From NCBI GenBank assembly GCA_039583875.1, contig CM077157.1, positions 75,020,346 through 75,084,345 on the forward strand: a stretch of 64,000 nt of DNA, given 5' to 3'. Each line of letters begins with the position of its first letter. Positions within the stretch are counted from its first letter, which is position 1. Below are positions 20,383 to 32,205 of the stretch, piece by piece. The translations under genes and the position numbers were made by a program. The DNA is from Platanthera guangdongensis. Lineage: Eukaryota; Streptophyta; Magnoliopsida; Asparagales; Orchidaceae. Below the pieces are notes generated by a model. That model saw only the letters and a list, made by a program, of their open reading frames with translations, was not told the origin of the DNA and ran no database searches.

Positions 20383-21367
20383 CTTGGGCATGGGCCCCTT
20401 TTTCACTATTGAGGTCTCACCAATCACCTCCACCTCCTCCTCCATGGTCTCGCCCACAGCACTCGTCGGCAGATCTAATGTAATCTCTTTGCCCTTGGCG
20501 ATAACGGTTGTTTGTTGCTTCTTAGGAGGTGGAGGAAGGGTGGTGTCGGGCTTTTGCTTCTGGCCACTTGATCCTGTCAGTGATTTCATCGGGATTCTGC
20601 AATCCACAACGGCGGCCTCGGTGCGATCCATCTCCGAAGAAAGTGCAGCATATGGAGTGTTGAAGGGGATATCTCGCACCCCTGCACAACTGTCAGAAGT
20701 TAGGAAAATTCCAAAATCATTCAATCTATAAAGGAAGGAGAATGCGAAAATTACCTTCCCCGGCGAGAACTGGAAGAAGTGTATCGACGTGCCTCCTCAG
20801 GTAAGGAACATCAAAATCCTTCCAAAAGAGGTATTTGTGGAGCTTGGGCTCATGCCCGCCGAGACTGGGAGGGCGGTATGTAGATTCCTCCTATTTGATC
20901 GGCGAGAGCGGGAGGTTTTTGTTGACGACATCTTTCGTCTTGAGATTATTTCCATAGAAGAAGGCGACCCCGTCCCTCTTGGCGCGGAAATTAAACAGTT
21001 TGCGGAAGATAGGGAGACTAAACTACATTCGCACTGACTGCATGTAGCAGGCAAATGAAACTAGCAGCGCTATAGAGTTAAGGTTGTGTTGTGCGGGAAC
21101 CACGCTGAAATAGTGAAGGGCTTTGCGGATCTTAGACCAGATGGGGAGCCACAACCCAACTTCAAAATGTTCGGTAGGAATGACGAGCTCATGAGGTGAG
21201 AAGCAGTTGATCGACTCGCCTCTTCCCAGATGTCGCGCAGTGAAGTCTAGCAGGATGTAAAGATTGACAAGCGAGTGATATTCTTCTTTAGAGAAGCTGT
21301 AATTCACAAAGGGATAGTCGGCAAATGCAGTCGCGCACTTGGTCTGTCCGTCGACTTCCCTAGTCAC
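20383..21367 (-). pseudogene. Gene B remnant of Tat copy 2
   Basis: Exon 1 starts at 21367, where the expected ATG is GTG, and reads GQTKCATAFADYPFVN, TEHFEVGLWLPIWSKIRKAL and HYFSVVPAQHNLNSIALL, i.e. the PF04195-type core. It loses frame after about 21023 and reaches the donor GGGGAAG/GTAA near 20750. Exon 2 begins after the acceptor GTGCAG near 20690 and runs to ..KKGPMPK at 20383, where SIRE-1 cuts it. The TATA box at 21465-21475 is retained. Exon boundaries match copy 1. Confidence 0.75.
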
Positions 21368-21793
21368 CTCGCTAAGAAGAAGAAAGAGGCGAGTGCAAGA
21401 GAAGAAAAAATTGCAAGGGAGTAAAAGCTATTGAAAGAGACGATTAATGCAGTAGTTAAGCATTCTATTTATAAGAAATTTTGTGCGGGAAAGGGCCCAC
21501 GCATGAAAAAGTGCAGATAGCCCAATTTCGAGATCTCGCCTCAGATCCTGTCTTATACCCTAACGAAATATCACGCTCCCTCATTTGCACCATTAATCTG
21601 AGCATAAATAACAAAAGCAAAAATACGCAGCGTCAAGAATAAGTGGCTATAAAATAAAGTGAGTTTGAAAGAATATACATCCACAGTTTATCGTTCGTAC
21701 TCGGCATGAGGGCAGGCTGTCATTATTATTACATAAATCAAATAAAATAAACCTAGAGCAGAAAGGAGAGTGCTAGTAGCCCCCCAGGGGCCA

Positions 21794-23000
21794 TTACTGT
21801 CGTCCACGGCCTCTCCTTCCTGCAGCAGGCATCACGCGAGTATAATAAAGAGAGCGCATGGTTTGAAGCTCTCATTGAGCGAGGTGTAGCTGATCTTCAG
21901 CTCTTATGAGATGAAGGCCGGTGTAGTCTGACCAGCCACCTACTTCTCCTCCCAGGGTAGTGATCAAGTGCGTATAACTGTTCTCTAAGCTAAGGAGACG
22001 CTTCTCGACAGACTCGTGGTTCTCATGTATTTGGTTGGCCATCCAACGTAGCAGCAAATATTGCTTCCAGAGTATCTCCAACAATTGTCGCTTCATTCAC
22101 TCGTCGTCCTTTGGGTTGCCTAAGTACTCGACAATTGAACCCGAAGAAGGGAGGGGCAAGATCTCCTCCTCGTAAATGTCAACATCAGTGGACGAGATCT
22201 CACGGTACCTTGCGCGAAGTGTCTTTAGGTACACCTGGTCTTCACGCTCTGAGAAAAGCAAATAAGGTTTGTTACCGGGTTCGGTGCTTGCACCCATGTC
22301 AAAAGGTTAGCGAGAAGTGTCGGGACATCCTTCGAAGGGAGTTTTGAATGTTATGTTCCCTTTCCCAAGCCCAGGGGGAATACTTGTTGGTTCGGCCACA
22401 GAATCATTGACCTACGGAGGAAGGATGGACACAGTATTCCCTAGAAGTTGAAGGCCTGAGTCGGGATCCACAGGCTTTTGGCAGGCAGGGGATCTCGACA
22501 CGGGAACTCCCAATCCCGTGGTTCCAAAAGGGGGAGCTGCGAATAAAAGGTGGGTGAGCGATATGATGAAAGGCTAGAAGAAAAAAGAAGGCTTACATTT
22601 CTCTCGCAGGGGAACATTCAGTTTCAACTTCTAGACTTGAGGGGTGATCTCGCGAGCCATCTCATCGTTCTTGACCATATGCGAGTGCAGTTCGGCACTC
22701 ACTTCCTTAGCTTCTTTTTCTTTCGGTGGGACCTACAGTCAGAGTGTCAGTGTCTCTCTACCCAAGCATGCACTAGAAGGCGAATGAACATACCAGAGGA
22801 ATACTGGAGTTTTAGGGTTCCCGCGAGATCGATTCATCTCTGGTCAGATTGCGTCTGACCATCTTTGATTTTTTCATCCTTAGGGAGGACCCGGGGACCT
22901 TTCGCGTAAGCCAACGGGCAAATAAACTCATCAGGGCATTATCCTTGGCTTAGAAAGCATTAAGGCGATCCATAGCTTCCTTCGAAAGAAACATCTCCAT
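21794..23000 (-). pseudogene. Gene A remnant of Tat copy 2
   Basis: Start ATG at 23000 (MEMFLSKEAMDRLNAF, then stop). Later conserved parts are visible at 22297-22097 (REISSTDVDIYEEEIL, VEYLGNPKDDE) and 22096-21872 (coiled coil LLRWMANQIHENHESVEKR). The C-terminal YYTRVMPAAGRRGRGR lies just before the stop at 21794. Several frame breaks; exon boundaries not resolved. Confidence 0.65.
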
Positions 23001-23178
23001 GGAGGTGAGAACTAAGAAAGTAAAGACTGGCAAGGCAGCCCCGACCCCCGCTGGGAATATATATAGAACTGTGGAGGGGCCCGCAAAGGATTCCCTTCCA
23101 AGTCAACACACACTCAACAAAAACCTAGGGTTGGATATGTCTTTCCAAGATTCGCGGAATCTTGCAAAGTTTGGGGAA

Positions 23179-23875
23179 TGTGTACAACCCTGTATTCGCT
23201 GAGTGGCCCCTTCCGACAGGTTCAATACTTTTAGATCCATGAATTCCAGGATGGCAAGTGGGGTGTTGGGGAGGGGAGTGCCTGGCTTGCAATGCAATCG
23301 CACCTTTTGGCGAGTGCTCCGGGCCACTGGCCCGCAATCGCCCAAGGTCGTAGGAAGGCGGTGAGTGCCAGTTCCATCAAGCATTTGATGCCCTAGGGGA
23401 GTGGAGGCGGCGAGTGCCAGCCGCGAGTGGAGATGTCAAAGGGTCACTCGCCCAGATTTCCTATATTGTATTCTTACCACTCTACCCACGTTGGTCTGCC
23501 TATAGCCTTTCAGAACCGCAGAGTTACGCTGTTGGCATGCCAAACTGGCTGCATATAGCTATTTGGAACAGCGGAGGTTGTCTATTTGCAGGCCATTTTC
23601 AGAATTCTACAAATAGACCTAAGGGGGTACCTCAGAAGCCATGCTTACTTGTGCCTCGGTCTTATTGCGCTTTTTGAGGTATCCTTAGCTCGACATTTGG
23701 CTATAGACGGAAAGCGCTCTAAGATCTTCTGGTTGTGTGGTGGGACCTCCACGTCGAGCCCTTGGGTCTGTCCCCTATTCTTTTTCCTTAGTCGTTTGGC
23801 TCGCGAGAGAGTAGGTGTGCGATCACACCATCTCCAAGGGTAAACTCCACAAAGACCGAGTTTTCGGTTTCAACA
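23179..23875 (+). repeat. LTR of Tat copy 2
   Basis: 697 bp, TGTGTACAACCCTGT..CGGTTTCAACA, preceded by purine tract AAAGTTTGGGGAA. Shares the block around GGTACCTCAGAAGC and AAGATCTTCTGG with the LTRs at 3983-4620 and (reversed) 27364-28100. Confidence 0.75.
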
Positions 23876-26800
23876 ACAGAAATGTACCATAACTTATATG
23901 ATTACCTATACAAACATATAAGTTAAGGTTTCCGAAAAAGTAACTCATCATATAAAAGAGCCCATACTAATTTATATGATGAGTATCTGCAAGTGTGTAT
24001 GCTATGCCATGCTATAAAATGCAATGTTTATTATGAACTCACACACACGACTATGTGCATAGATCTTTCATGCATCCCAACTTTTTGGAGGTGGCCAACC
24101 TCTCAGGTACTAATCATCGTGGCTCACGGTGGTAGTGGAGCGGGTGTCTCCACTCCTAGGAGGGCATGCACACTACCAAACCTAGATCTCTCATATGCCT
24201 CAATGCTAAGAACACAACAGCAGAGCCCTAGCATACTCTTGCTGGCAACTACCAAACTTCTGTGGTCGGGTGTGCTCTTACGGGACATTGTCCTTCACAC
24301 CTTTGTATAAACATCCCACCGGTCTCCAAAAAGATCTACACTCCGCACCAGAGTCATCGTACTTCCATCGATGTGCTGACTAGACAAGTATTGAGTGATC
24401 CACCACATAAACACAAACCAGGTATAGCAATACCCTCCTAAGCGTCCAGCTAGCAGGATCAACCCGTCCTGATATCGACCAACTACCCGAGCCACTAGCT
24501 CGTCGGACCAACAAGCCCAATATCACTCCAACCCACACATGGGTGATATCACTATAACTTTCCTTAATCTTATCAGACTACTCTTGTCTAATTTCCGAAT
24601 TACATAGTGATTTATGGTTAACCTTGCACTTCCCGAGATCTACCCTGTGAGGGGCTCGCAGCGGTATTAGAAACTATGATGGGTTGTATCTCATCGTTCC
24701 CTTTCTCAAGGCACTTAGTAGAGCTATACTACCTTAACCAAACCCACTCCCAGGATTATAGGTGTGTGACCTCTACAAAATATCAACTACTGAAAACACT
24801 AATATTCCAAAATTATTAAATGACAGACCATATGATATTATATGAATATGAATCATTCAAACACTTGGTCCAATGTCTAAGATTATTTCTTGAGACCTAT
24901 CATGATATGTTAGAACTAATGCCAGAGATTTATAATTTTTATAAAATAATCAGCAATTATTATAATTTTCCAAAATTATTACTACATGTGATTTTGAACA
25001 TGAAGTGTCACTTTCTCTTATCAAACAAGCACGATAAAATTATCCTAACATTATCTTGAGTAATAATGACTCTGGACTGAATTTCAAATCATTTTAATGA
25101 TATTTATTGTTTAATTTCTAATTACAAAAAAATTGATCCACTAGGTCATGTTACACATGAAGTACCAAAAATATACAACAAATAATTCCAGAAAATTACT
25201 GGAGGGTACAAATGGTAAATAATTAGTTATTCCAAAAATATATAACTTTACAACTCCATTTGAGTACAATTATCTCGATAATATAAATGGGCAAAATGGT
25301 AATTATAACTGCAACAATAAGATTCTGGCCTTCAAAAATTCCAATTAAGTTTTTCAGTATTTATCATACTAAATCATTATTATTGGCAAGGTTTCTTAAT
25401 TTTTGCAACTATTTTAATCAGCTTAATTTCACTAATACACTTGCTTAATAAAATTTTTAATTAAATTATTTTATAAGAAAATGAACTCCAAATGTTTTAA
25501 AACTTCATGAGGCGGTGTACTTTTGCTAAATAATTGCATGTATAAAGTTTCACTAGATTTGACAAAGCCAATCTTGCTAAATTCACAAGATACACCTTTT
25601 TGGCAAAACGCACACCACATCACATACAACATGACAACTTGCAAGTGGGATTTACCAATCAATATGGGTACAAAGGAGTTGAAATTTTTTCCAGGGTCTT
25701 TTAACACCCTAATGAACCTCTCACCAAAATTTACGATTAAAATAATTACTTTTCACCAAAATATTTCAGTTTTATGAAAAATAATATTTTACCTAAAACA
25801 ATAGGAAACTTTTGTCCAAAAATTCACATTTTTAGACCGTAGGTGTATCTAGCGATATTCTAACATTATCTAAATTTCAAGTCAATGCCCTTAGGCAATG
25901 AAAAGTTGTTAAGGATTTAGTGACTATCCTACCCTAAGGACAAGTCCCACAAGAAGTGCCCTATAGAGAGCTACATTGCTTCAAATGACCCGATTTCAAT
26001 TTTTAATTAAAGTAAACTCAAAGGGCTACCTTTTTCATGTTAGGCATATTTCATGTTTCAGCACATAAGTGCCTTAATGATCTGATTTAAAAAGTTGTAC
26101 AGTAAAGGATAAATATAATATATTACATATAATAATTTATATATTAAAACTTTTGAGCGGCCATGATTTTTTCTCCTCCAATCAGCCAACCACCAACATC
26201 CAACTGACATGGATCCTTTTCCAAGGCCTTTTGTGGATGATAGATCCTCCTACCCAGCCGGCCACCACCACCACCTCCGTTGAACCTAGGGCTATCGCCG
26301 GGCGGCGGCTCGGCCGCCGGTGGTGTGTTTTCCGGCGATCCCGAGTTGAAGCCCAAACTAGATATTCCATGGATTTCAAAATTAGATTCGGCTCAATTGA
26401 GCTCGACCTTGAGTCCTATTGATCTAGGAAGCTAGCACAAGGGGAGAGGAGGAGAAGCATGCCAGATTTCGGGCTTGGATGCGGCTACTCCGGCGGGTGG
26501 CCATGGTTTTTTGTGTTTTTTGGCAAAACACTCCTGATCTCGACTTTCCATCAAAAGCTTTAATCCAAGGGCCGATTACAACTACTTGATGGCTTCTTAG
26601 GGTGATGAAAGAGTCGAATTGAGATTTGGGGGCCTCTATATAGGAGATCCATGAATGGGAGGTGGTAGGCCATGACCATTAATGGCCCTCCTTGATGGTG
26701 GCCGACCTTGAATTGCTAGAAACTCCTCTTCATCAGGGGAGATGAAATGAGGGGTTGGTAAAGGAGAAGGGAGTGTCACATGGCCTCCCTCCACTATTCC

Positions 26801-27363
26801 CCTCCTCCAAATGAAACTTTCCCTTTAATTACCTCCATTAAACCATAATTAAATCACCTAACTCAAATTAAATAAAGTTGATAAGCTTGTTTGGCCTTAG
26901 GTTGGGCCTTGGGCAAGGCCTTAGCCCACTTGAATTAACTTGGTCTCTCATTTAGCCTTGAGTGGTTAATTTGACCATGGTTGACCTTGGGGTTGACTTT
27001 CGTCAATTTAATAGGTTGTTTGGTCCAAAGGGTGTGTCCTGTGTCCCTTAACATCACCAAAAGTTGATTGGGTCATATTGATGCCCCAATTGGGTCCACT
27101 TTGCCAAATAGCGTGATTTTGACATAAATAGGGCCAAGTTTGACTTTGGTCAAATTGGTCAATTTGGTGACCCCATGATGGGGATTTTGTGTCCACTTTG
27201 CCCCTAATGACACTACAAGGCTAAGGGTGGGGTCGACTTTAGGTTTTGAGGCCATTAGGACCTCTTAGGGGAAGGTTTGACCTATATTGACCTATGGTTG
27301 ACTTTAGTCAATTCGACTCACTAGACTGACCTAGCCTTGAGTCCATCGCTCAGTTACCTCTCT
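23876..27363. other. Unassigned non-coding repeat-like DNA between two Tat LTRs
   Basis: No coding region I can support. 24780-26150 is AT-rich. 26140-26640 is moderately GC-rich and, read on the minus strand, has a TATATAGAGG box near 26632-26641, suggesting an LTR or 5' leader of an unidentified element. 26900-27330 is full of loose GGTTGACTTTGGTCAATT-like repeats (TTGAC/GTCAA on both strands). The whole may be an old LTR or solo LTR; I could not find its ends. Confidence 0.4.
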
Positions 27364-28100
27364 TATTGAAACTGAAAAATCAATCTCTGTGGAGTTTGAC
27401 CCTTGTGGAATGGGTGATCGCACACTTACTTCTCTCTAACAAACTAAACAACCAAAGACTTAGCACAAGGAATAGACCGAAGGCTGCAGCACGGAGGTCG
27501 CACCACACACTCGGAAGATCTTAGAGTGCTTCCCCTCCTTAGCCAAGTGTTGGGCTAAGGATACCTCAGAAAACGCAAGAAGACCAGGGCACAAGTAAGC
27601 ATGCCCTCTGAGGTACCGCCTTGGGTCTATATATAGTTTTTAAAACCTGGCCTGCAAACAACGTACCTCCGATGTTCTAAACTACAATATGCAGCCCTAC
27701 AAGGGTGCATAGGTTATTTCACCTCTGGACCCCACTGGGAGATTGTTCCATAGGAGCACCACTCGCCTGAGGGAGCGAATGTCGGGAGAACAACGCACGC
27801 ACCTCCTTGATTTTATCTAAAAGTGCGGGTGCCCACATGGGCAACCATTCGTCTGGTTGGGCGAGAACTTGTCCTGCATGCGCGCCGAGGCGTGAGGTCT
27901 GGGCGAGTGCCTGATTAAGAACACACTCACCTGAGGTCCTAAATGCCCCCTCCCTGGTTTATGAAAATGCCACTTTTAGGGGGCTGGGCGATTGCAGGTT
28001 AAACTGTCTCACTCGCCTAGCAGGTATTCATAGACCTTTGCCCAACAATGCCCTGAACTTGCCTGAGAGGGCCTACTCAGCGAATACGGGGTTATACATA
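27364..28100 (-). repeat. LTR of Tat copy 3
   Basis: 737 bp. On the minus strand it begins TATGTATAACCCCG (TGTGTACAACCCC in copy 1) after the purine tract AAAGAGTGGGGAT, and ends ..TTTCAATA. The TATA box CTATATATAGACCC lies near 27633. Confidence 0.75.
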
Positions 28101-28284
28101 ATCCCCACTCTTTGCGAGCTTTTGCAAAGCTTGGAAAGAATCATCCAACCCTACGTATTCGATGAGTGCTTACTGACCTGGAAAGGAAACTTTTGTGGGC
28201 CCTTCCATAGCTCAATAAATATTCTCAATGGGGGTCGAGGATATTTTTCCATTCTTGACTTTCTTGGTTCTCGCCTCCACGAAA

Positions 28285-29483
28285 ATGTCGCTCTCAAAGG
28301 AAGCTCTGGGTCATCTTAACGCAGACCGTGCCAAGGACAAGGTCTTGATGGGTTCATTTGCCCCCTAGCTTACGCATAAAGTCCCCAGATCATCCCCGAA
28401 GATGAAGAAAGCAAAGATAGTCAGACACAATTTGACCGGAGATGAGTTAGTCTCGCAGGAGACATCCAACTTTGGGATTCCTCTGATACGTTCACTCGCT
28501 TTTTACTGCTTGCTTGGGTAATGAAGGACGCTGATGTTCTTACCATAAATTCCGCCGAAGGAAAAAGAAGCTGGGAAATCGAGTGCCTAACCACACTCGC
28601 ACAGGGCCGGGAATGATGAGATGGCTCGCGAGATCACCTATCCGCTACAAACGTTGAAACCAGATGTTCCCCTGTGAGAGAAATGTAAGCCTTCTTTTGT
28701 TTTCTATCCCGTCACCATGTGGCTCACCCACCTTTTCTTCGCAGCTCCCCCTCTTGGAATAATGGGGTTGAGAGTTTATGCTCTGAGATCCCATGCCCGC
28801 CAGATGCCTGTGGATCCCGCGGTGAGCCTTATTCCGCCAACGGATACTATATACAATCTTCCTCCGCAGGTCAACAATTCCATTGTTGAACCGACAACCT
28901 TTCCCCGGGGACTCGGGAAAGGGAGATTAACATTCAACACTCCCTTCGAAGGATGACCCGACACTTCTCGTCGACTTTTCGACAAGCATGCGAGCACCGG
29001 ACCAAGTAACAAACTTCACTCACTTTCCACACGGCGCAAAAACCAGGCGTACCTAATACCACTTCTCGCAGGGTTCCGCGAGATCTCGTCCACTGATGTT
29101 GACATTGATGAGGAGGAGATCTTGCTCTCCCTTCTCCATGTTCGATTATTGAATACTTAGGCGACCCGAAGGATGCCGAGGGGATGAAGTGACAGCTGTT
29201 GGAGATACTCCAGAATCAATCTTTGATGTTGCGCGAGATCGCCAACCAAATGCAGGAGAACTAGGAATCTGTCAAGAAGCGGCTTTTTAGCTTAGAGAAT
29301 AGTTACAAGCAATTGATCTCCAACCCGGGGGGAGAAGCAGGCGGCGGGTCAGACTACCCCTGCCTTCATCTTGCGAGATCCGATGATCAACTACACCTTG
29401 AACAGCGAGAACTTCAAACCATGCGCACTCTTTATTATACTCGTGTGATTCCTGGGGCGGGATGGAGGGGCCGGGGACGGTAG
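28285..29483 (+). pseudogene. Gene A remnant of Tat copy 3
   Basis: Start MSLSKEALGHLNADRAKDK at 28285, with a stop soon after. Conserved later pieces: GLGKGRLTFNTPFEG (about 28905-28955), REISSTDVDIDEEEIL (29080-29130), a coiled coil (29200-29320), and the C-terminal YYTRVIPGAGWRGRGR before TAG 29481-29483. Frame is lost in several places; the promoter TATA is weak. Confidence 0.65.
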
Positions 29484-29813
29484 AAATGGCACCTGGTGGG
29501 CCTACCGACACTCGCCTTCCAGCTTGAACTTCTATTTTACTTGAGCCATGTAATAATAACTATCGGCCCTTATGCCAAGTGTAAACAATGTGCTGACTGT
29601 ATATTCTTTATTCAATCTCCCTTTTCTTTTTAGCTATTTATTTTTCCTGTTCACGCGTGTGTCTTTACTTTTGCTGTTATCTACGCTTAGGTCAGTGGCG
29701 CGAGTGAGGGAGCGCGAGATCTCGTCATGGCCCAAGATGGGGTCTGAGGCGAGATCTTAGAAAATTGGCTATCCGCACTTTTTCATGTCGGGTCTCTTTC
29801 CCATCCAAAATTT

Positions 29814-29823
29814 CTATAAATAG
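29814..29823 (+). promoter_or_regulatory. TATA box of gene B, Tat copy 3
   Basis: CTATAAATAG, 107 bp upstream of the ATG at 29930; same box and spacing as in the other two copies. Confidence 0.65.
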
Positions 29824-29929
29824 GCCCTCACCTACCGTGCTAACTATCACATTCAATAGATACGAACTCTTGCGCCAACTTTCTTTCTATTGCACTTGCC
29901 TCTTTTCTCTCTTTCTCCTTCTTAGCGAG

Positions 29930-31800
29930 ATGATAGGGGAAGCTGAAGGACGAACCAAGTGCGTGGCTGCATTCATCGATTATCCTTTTGTGAATTGCAG
30001 CTTGTCCAAAGAAGATTATCAGTCTCTTGTCAACCTCTACATCCCGCCAGAGTTCACCGCGTGACACCCGGGGAGAGACGAGGCGATCAACCACTTCTCG
30101 CCTTGTGAGCTCGCCATCCCTGCAGAGCACTCTGAACTAGGGTTGTGCCTCCATATATGGTCCGAGATCTGCCAAGCCCTCCTCTACTTTGGCATGGTTC
30201 CTGCACAGCTCAACCCTAACTCCATAGCCCTGTTGGTCGCATATGCATGTTTCCTGCGGTCGGAGTGAATAGAATTTAGTCTCCCAGTCTTCCGCAAACT
30301 TTTTAACTTCCATGCCAAGAGGGACGGGGTCGCCTTCTTCCCTGGCAATAACCTTAAGGAGAAGGATCACGCCAACAAAAATCATAACTGGGTCAAGAAG
30401 TTCATCTTTTTCTCTGGAGATTTCAGCAACCTCCCTCTTTTGCCGACCCTATAGGAAGAATCTACATACCGCCCTCCCAGTCTCGGCAGTCATGAGACCA
30501 AGCTTCACAATTCCTCTTTGGGATGGATTTCGACGTTCCCTTCCCGAGGAGTAACGTTGGCACGCTACTTCTAGTTCTCGCTGGTGTAGGTAGTTCTCGC
30601 ATTTGACCATCTTTAAAGATTATATGCTTTGGAATTTTTCTAACCTATGATACCTGTGCAGGGGTGCGAGATCTTCCTCTCAATCCTCCCTCTGCTGGCA
30701 GTGCTGGACTTGCTTTTGAGATGGCACGTACCGAGGCCGCCGCTGCGGCCTGTAGAAGCCCGGCAAAATCGTTGCCGGGATCAAGCGGCCAGAAGCGAAA
30801 GCCCGACTCCTACCTTTCTCTGCCTCCTAAGAAGAAACAAATAGTAGCTCTCGCAAAAGGCAAGGAGATAGCCTCAGATTTCCCTGTGAGTCCTGCTAGG
30901 GAGACCGTGGAGGAGGAAGTGGAGGTGATTGGCAGGACCTCAATAGCAAAAAAGGGACCCAAGCCCAAGGACCATGGAAACTTTGGCCTGGGTGAGAATG
31001 TGATGGATGATGTCGGCGAGCCTTTGTTGGTATGGGATCGGGAAGCCAACCGGGCTTCCATCTCCACCATACTCCCCTCATGTCAAGAAGGCAAGATGGT
31101 CTCAGGCCAGGCCTATGCTCTCGCATTCGGCCTGTGCGAGCGGGACAAAGCCACTTACTACGACGAGGCGCTGATGAAGTCACTTTCTTATGAGAGCTCG
31201 CAATCTCAATTCACTGACATCGAACTCGCTCATATGTCAGCCCGTCGTGGCATCCGCCTCTCGCGACAGCTGGCGGATGTGAGCGAGACGCGATCCAAGT
31301 TGAACAAGGAAGTAACAAACTTGAAGCGGGATCTGGACACTTCCCAGAAGCACCTCGCCTTGCGAGAAGCCAGAGTGGTAAGCCTTTTCTTCTTGTCATT
31401 CATTTACCGAATATTGTTCTCGCACTAACTCTTGATTGTTTTGTAGTATTTCGCGACTTTGACGTATAAATACGCATGCATTACCCAGCTCGAGGAGGAG
31501 AACCGGAGAATAAGGGCCCAAAATCAGCAATGGATCGACTTGCTGATCCCTCCTCCCTCGATAAAAAAGAAAAAGGCTATGTTGTACACACCACATGAGA
31601 TCGAGCTGATGATGCAAGAGAATTCTATCGTGGTGGCGAGGCACTTTCTCCAGGTGATGAGGAAGGACAGATTCTTGAATAGCGATGGCGAGAAGGTGAC
31701 GACCGAGATCTTACTCCCGGAGCTCTTCCTTCCTATCCCCAAGATTGAAGATAGTGTTGCACGCTACGGTGAGAGCGAGCGATCGGCGTCGTTGCCCTGA
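29930..31800 (+). pseudogene. Gene B remnant of Tat copy 3 (exons 2 and 3 open)
   Basis: Exon 1 from ATG 29930 reads MIGEAEGRTKCVAAFIDYPF, with stops at 30061 and 30267 where copy 1 has Arg (CGA to TGA) and a frameshift near 30400. Exon 2 (30662-31377, after GTGCAG/GGGTGCGAG) and exon 3 (31447-31800, after TTTTGTAG/TATTTC) are open. Together they give the low-complexity region, the block LVWDREANRASISTILPSC, a coiled coil, and the C-terminal region RKDRFLNSDGEKVTTEILLP. The 69-bp intron begins GTAAGC. Function of the family is unknown. Confidence 0.75.
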
Positions 31801-32205
31801 AGTTCTCACTTTTTCCTTGTAATTTTCCCCTTTTTCGTGTTTTGCCCTTTGCGACATGTAAATGTTCATTGATGATATGAAAGACGAAGTTTAGTTATGG
31901 AATTTCCTTTTTTGTGTGTGCTTTGATTTCGAATACTCTATTATGCGAAAATGCATTCGTCTCGCGCTTCCTCTTAAGAGTTTGTGATCACAATATCTCG
32001 TGAGACCATATACGGACTTCTCGCTGCGCCAACCCGGTAAATCATTGACTTTAATAATTCAATGCATATGGCCAGATCTTGCATCATTCTTGGCCAATTG
32101 GTTCACGCGCGGTGATAGACTTTTATTTTGAACTTGCCGCTCACGATAGTTCTCGCGATGTTCTCGCCTCGCCGGCTCACTCGCGTATAGGATCATAGCA
32201 AACGC
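31657..32205 (+). repeat. 549-bp segment X, left copy
   Basis: Begins ATGAGGAAGGACAG inside gene B exon 3 and runs to GCAAACGC. It is nearly identical to 39614-40161: I see substitutions GGACAG/GGCCAG and CTATCC/CTTATCC and a one-base length change in GATTTCGAAT/GATTCGAAT. This copy continues from an undamaged gene B, so it looks like the empty insertion site. Confidence 0.9.

Larger units (their letters stand above)
20383..23875 (+). mobile_element. Tat-type element copy 2, 3' part
   Basis: Decayed genes B and A on the minus strand, purine tract AAAGTTTGGGGAA and LTR 23179-23875. It begins abruptly in gene B exon 2 where SIRE-1 inserted, so its other half should lie beyond the missing 3' end of SIRE-1, left of the window. 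Confidence 0.75.

Noticed and set aside
26153..26422. 89-codon frame with TTTT-Ser-Val and arginine-rich part
   Set aside because: Isolated, no family motif, in unassigned repeat DNA; the minus-strand TATA nearby argues for leader or LTR sequence.
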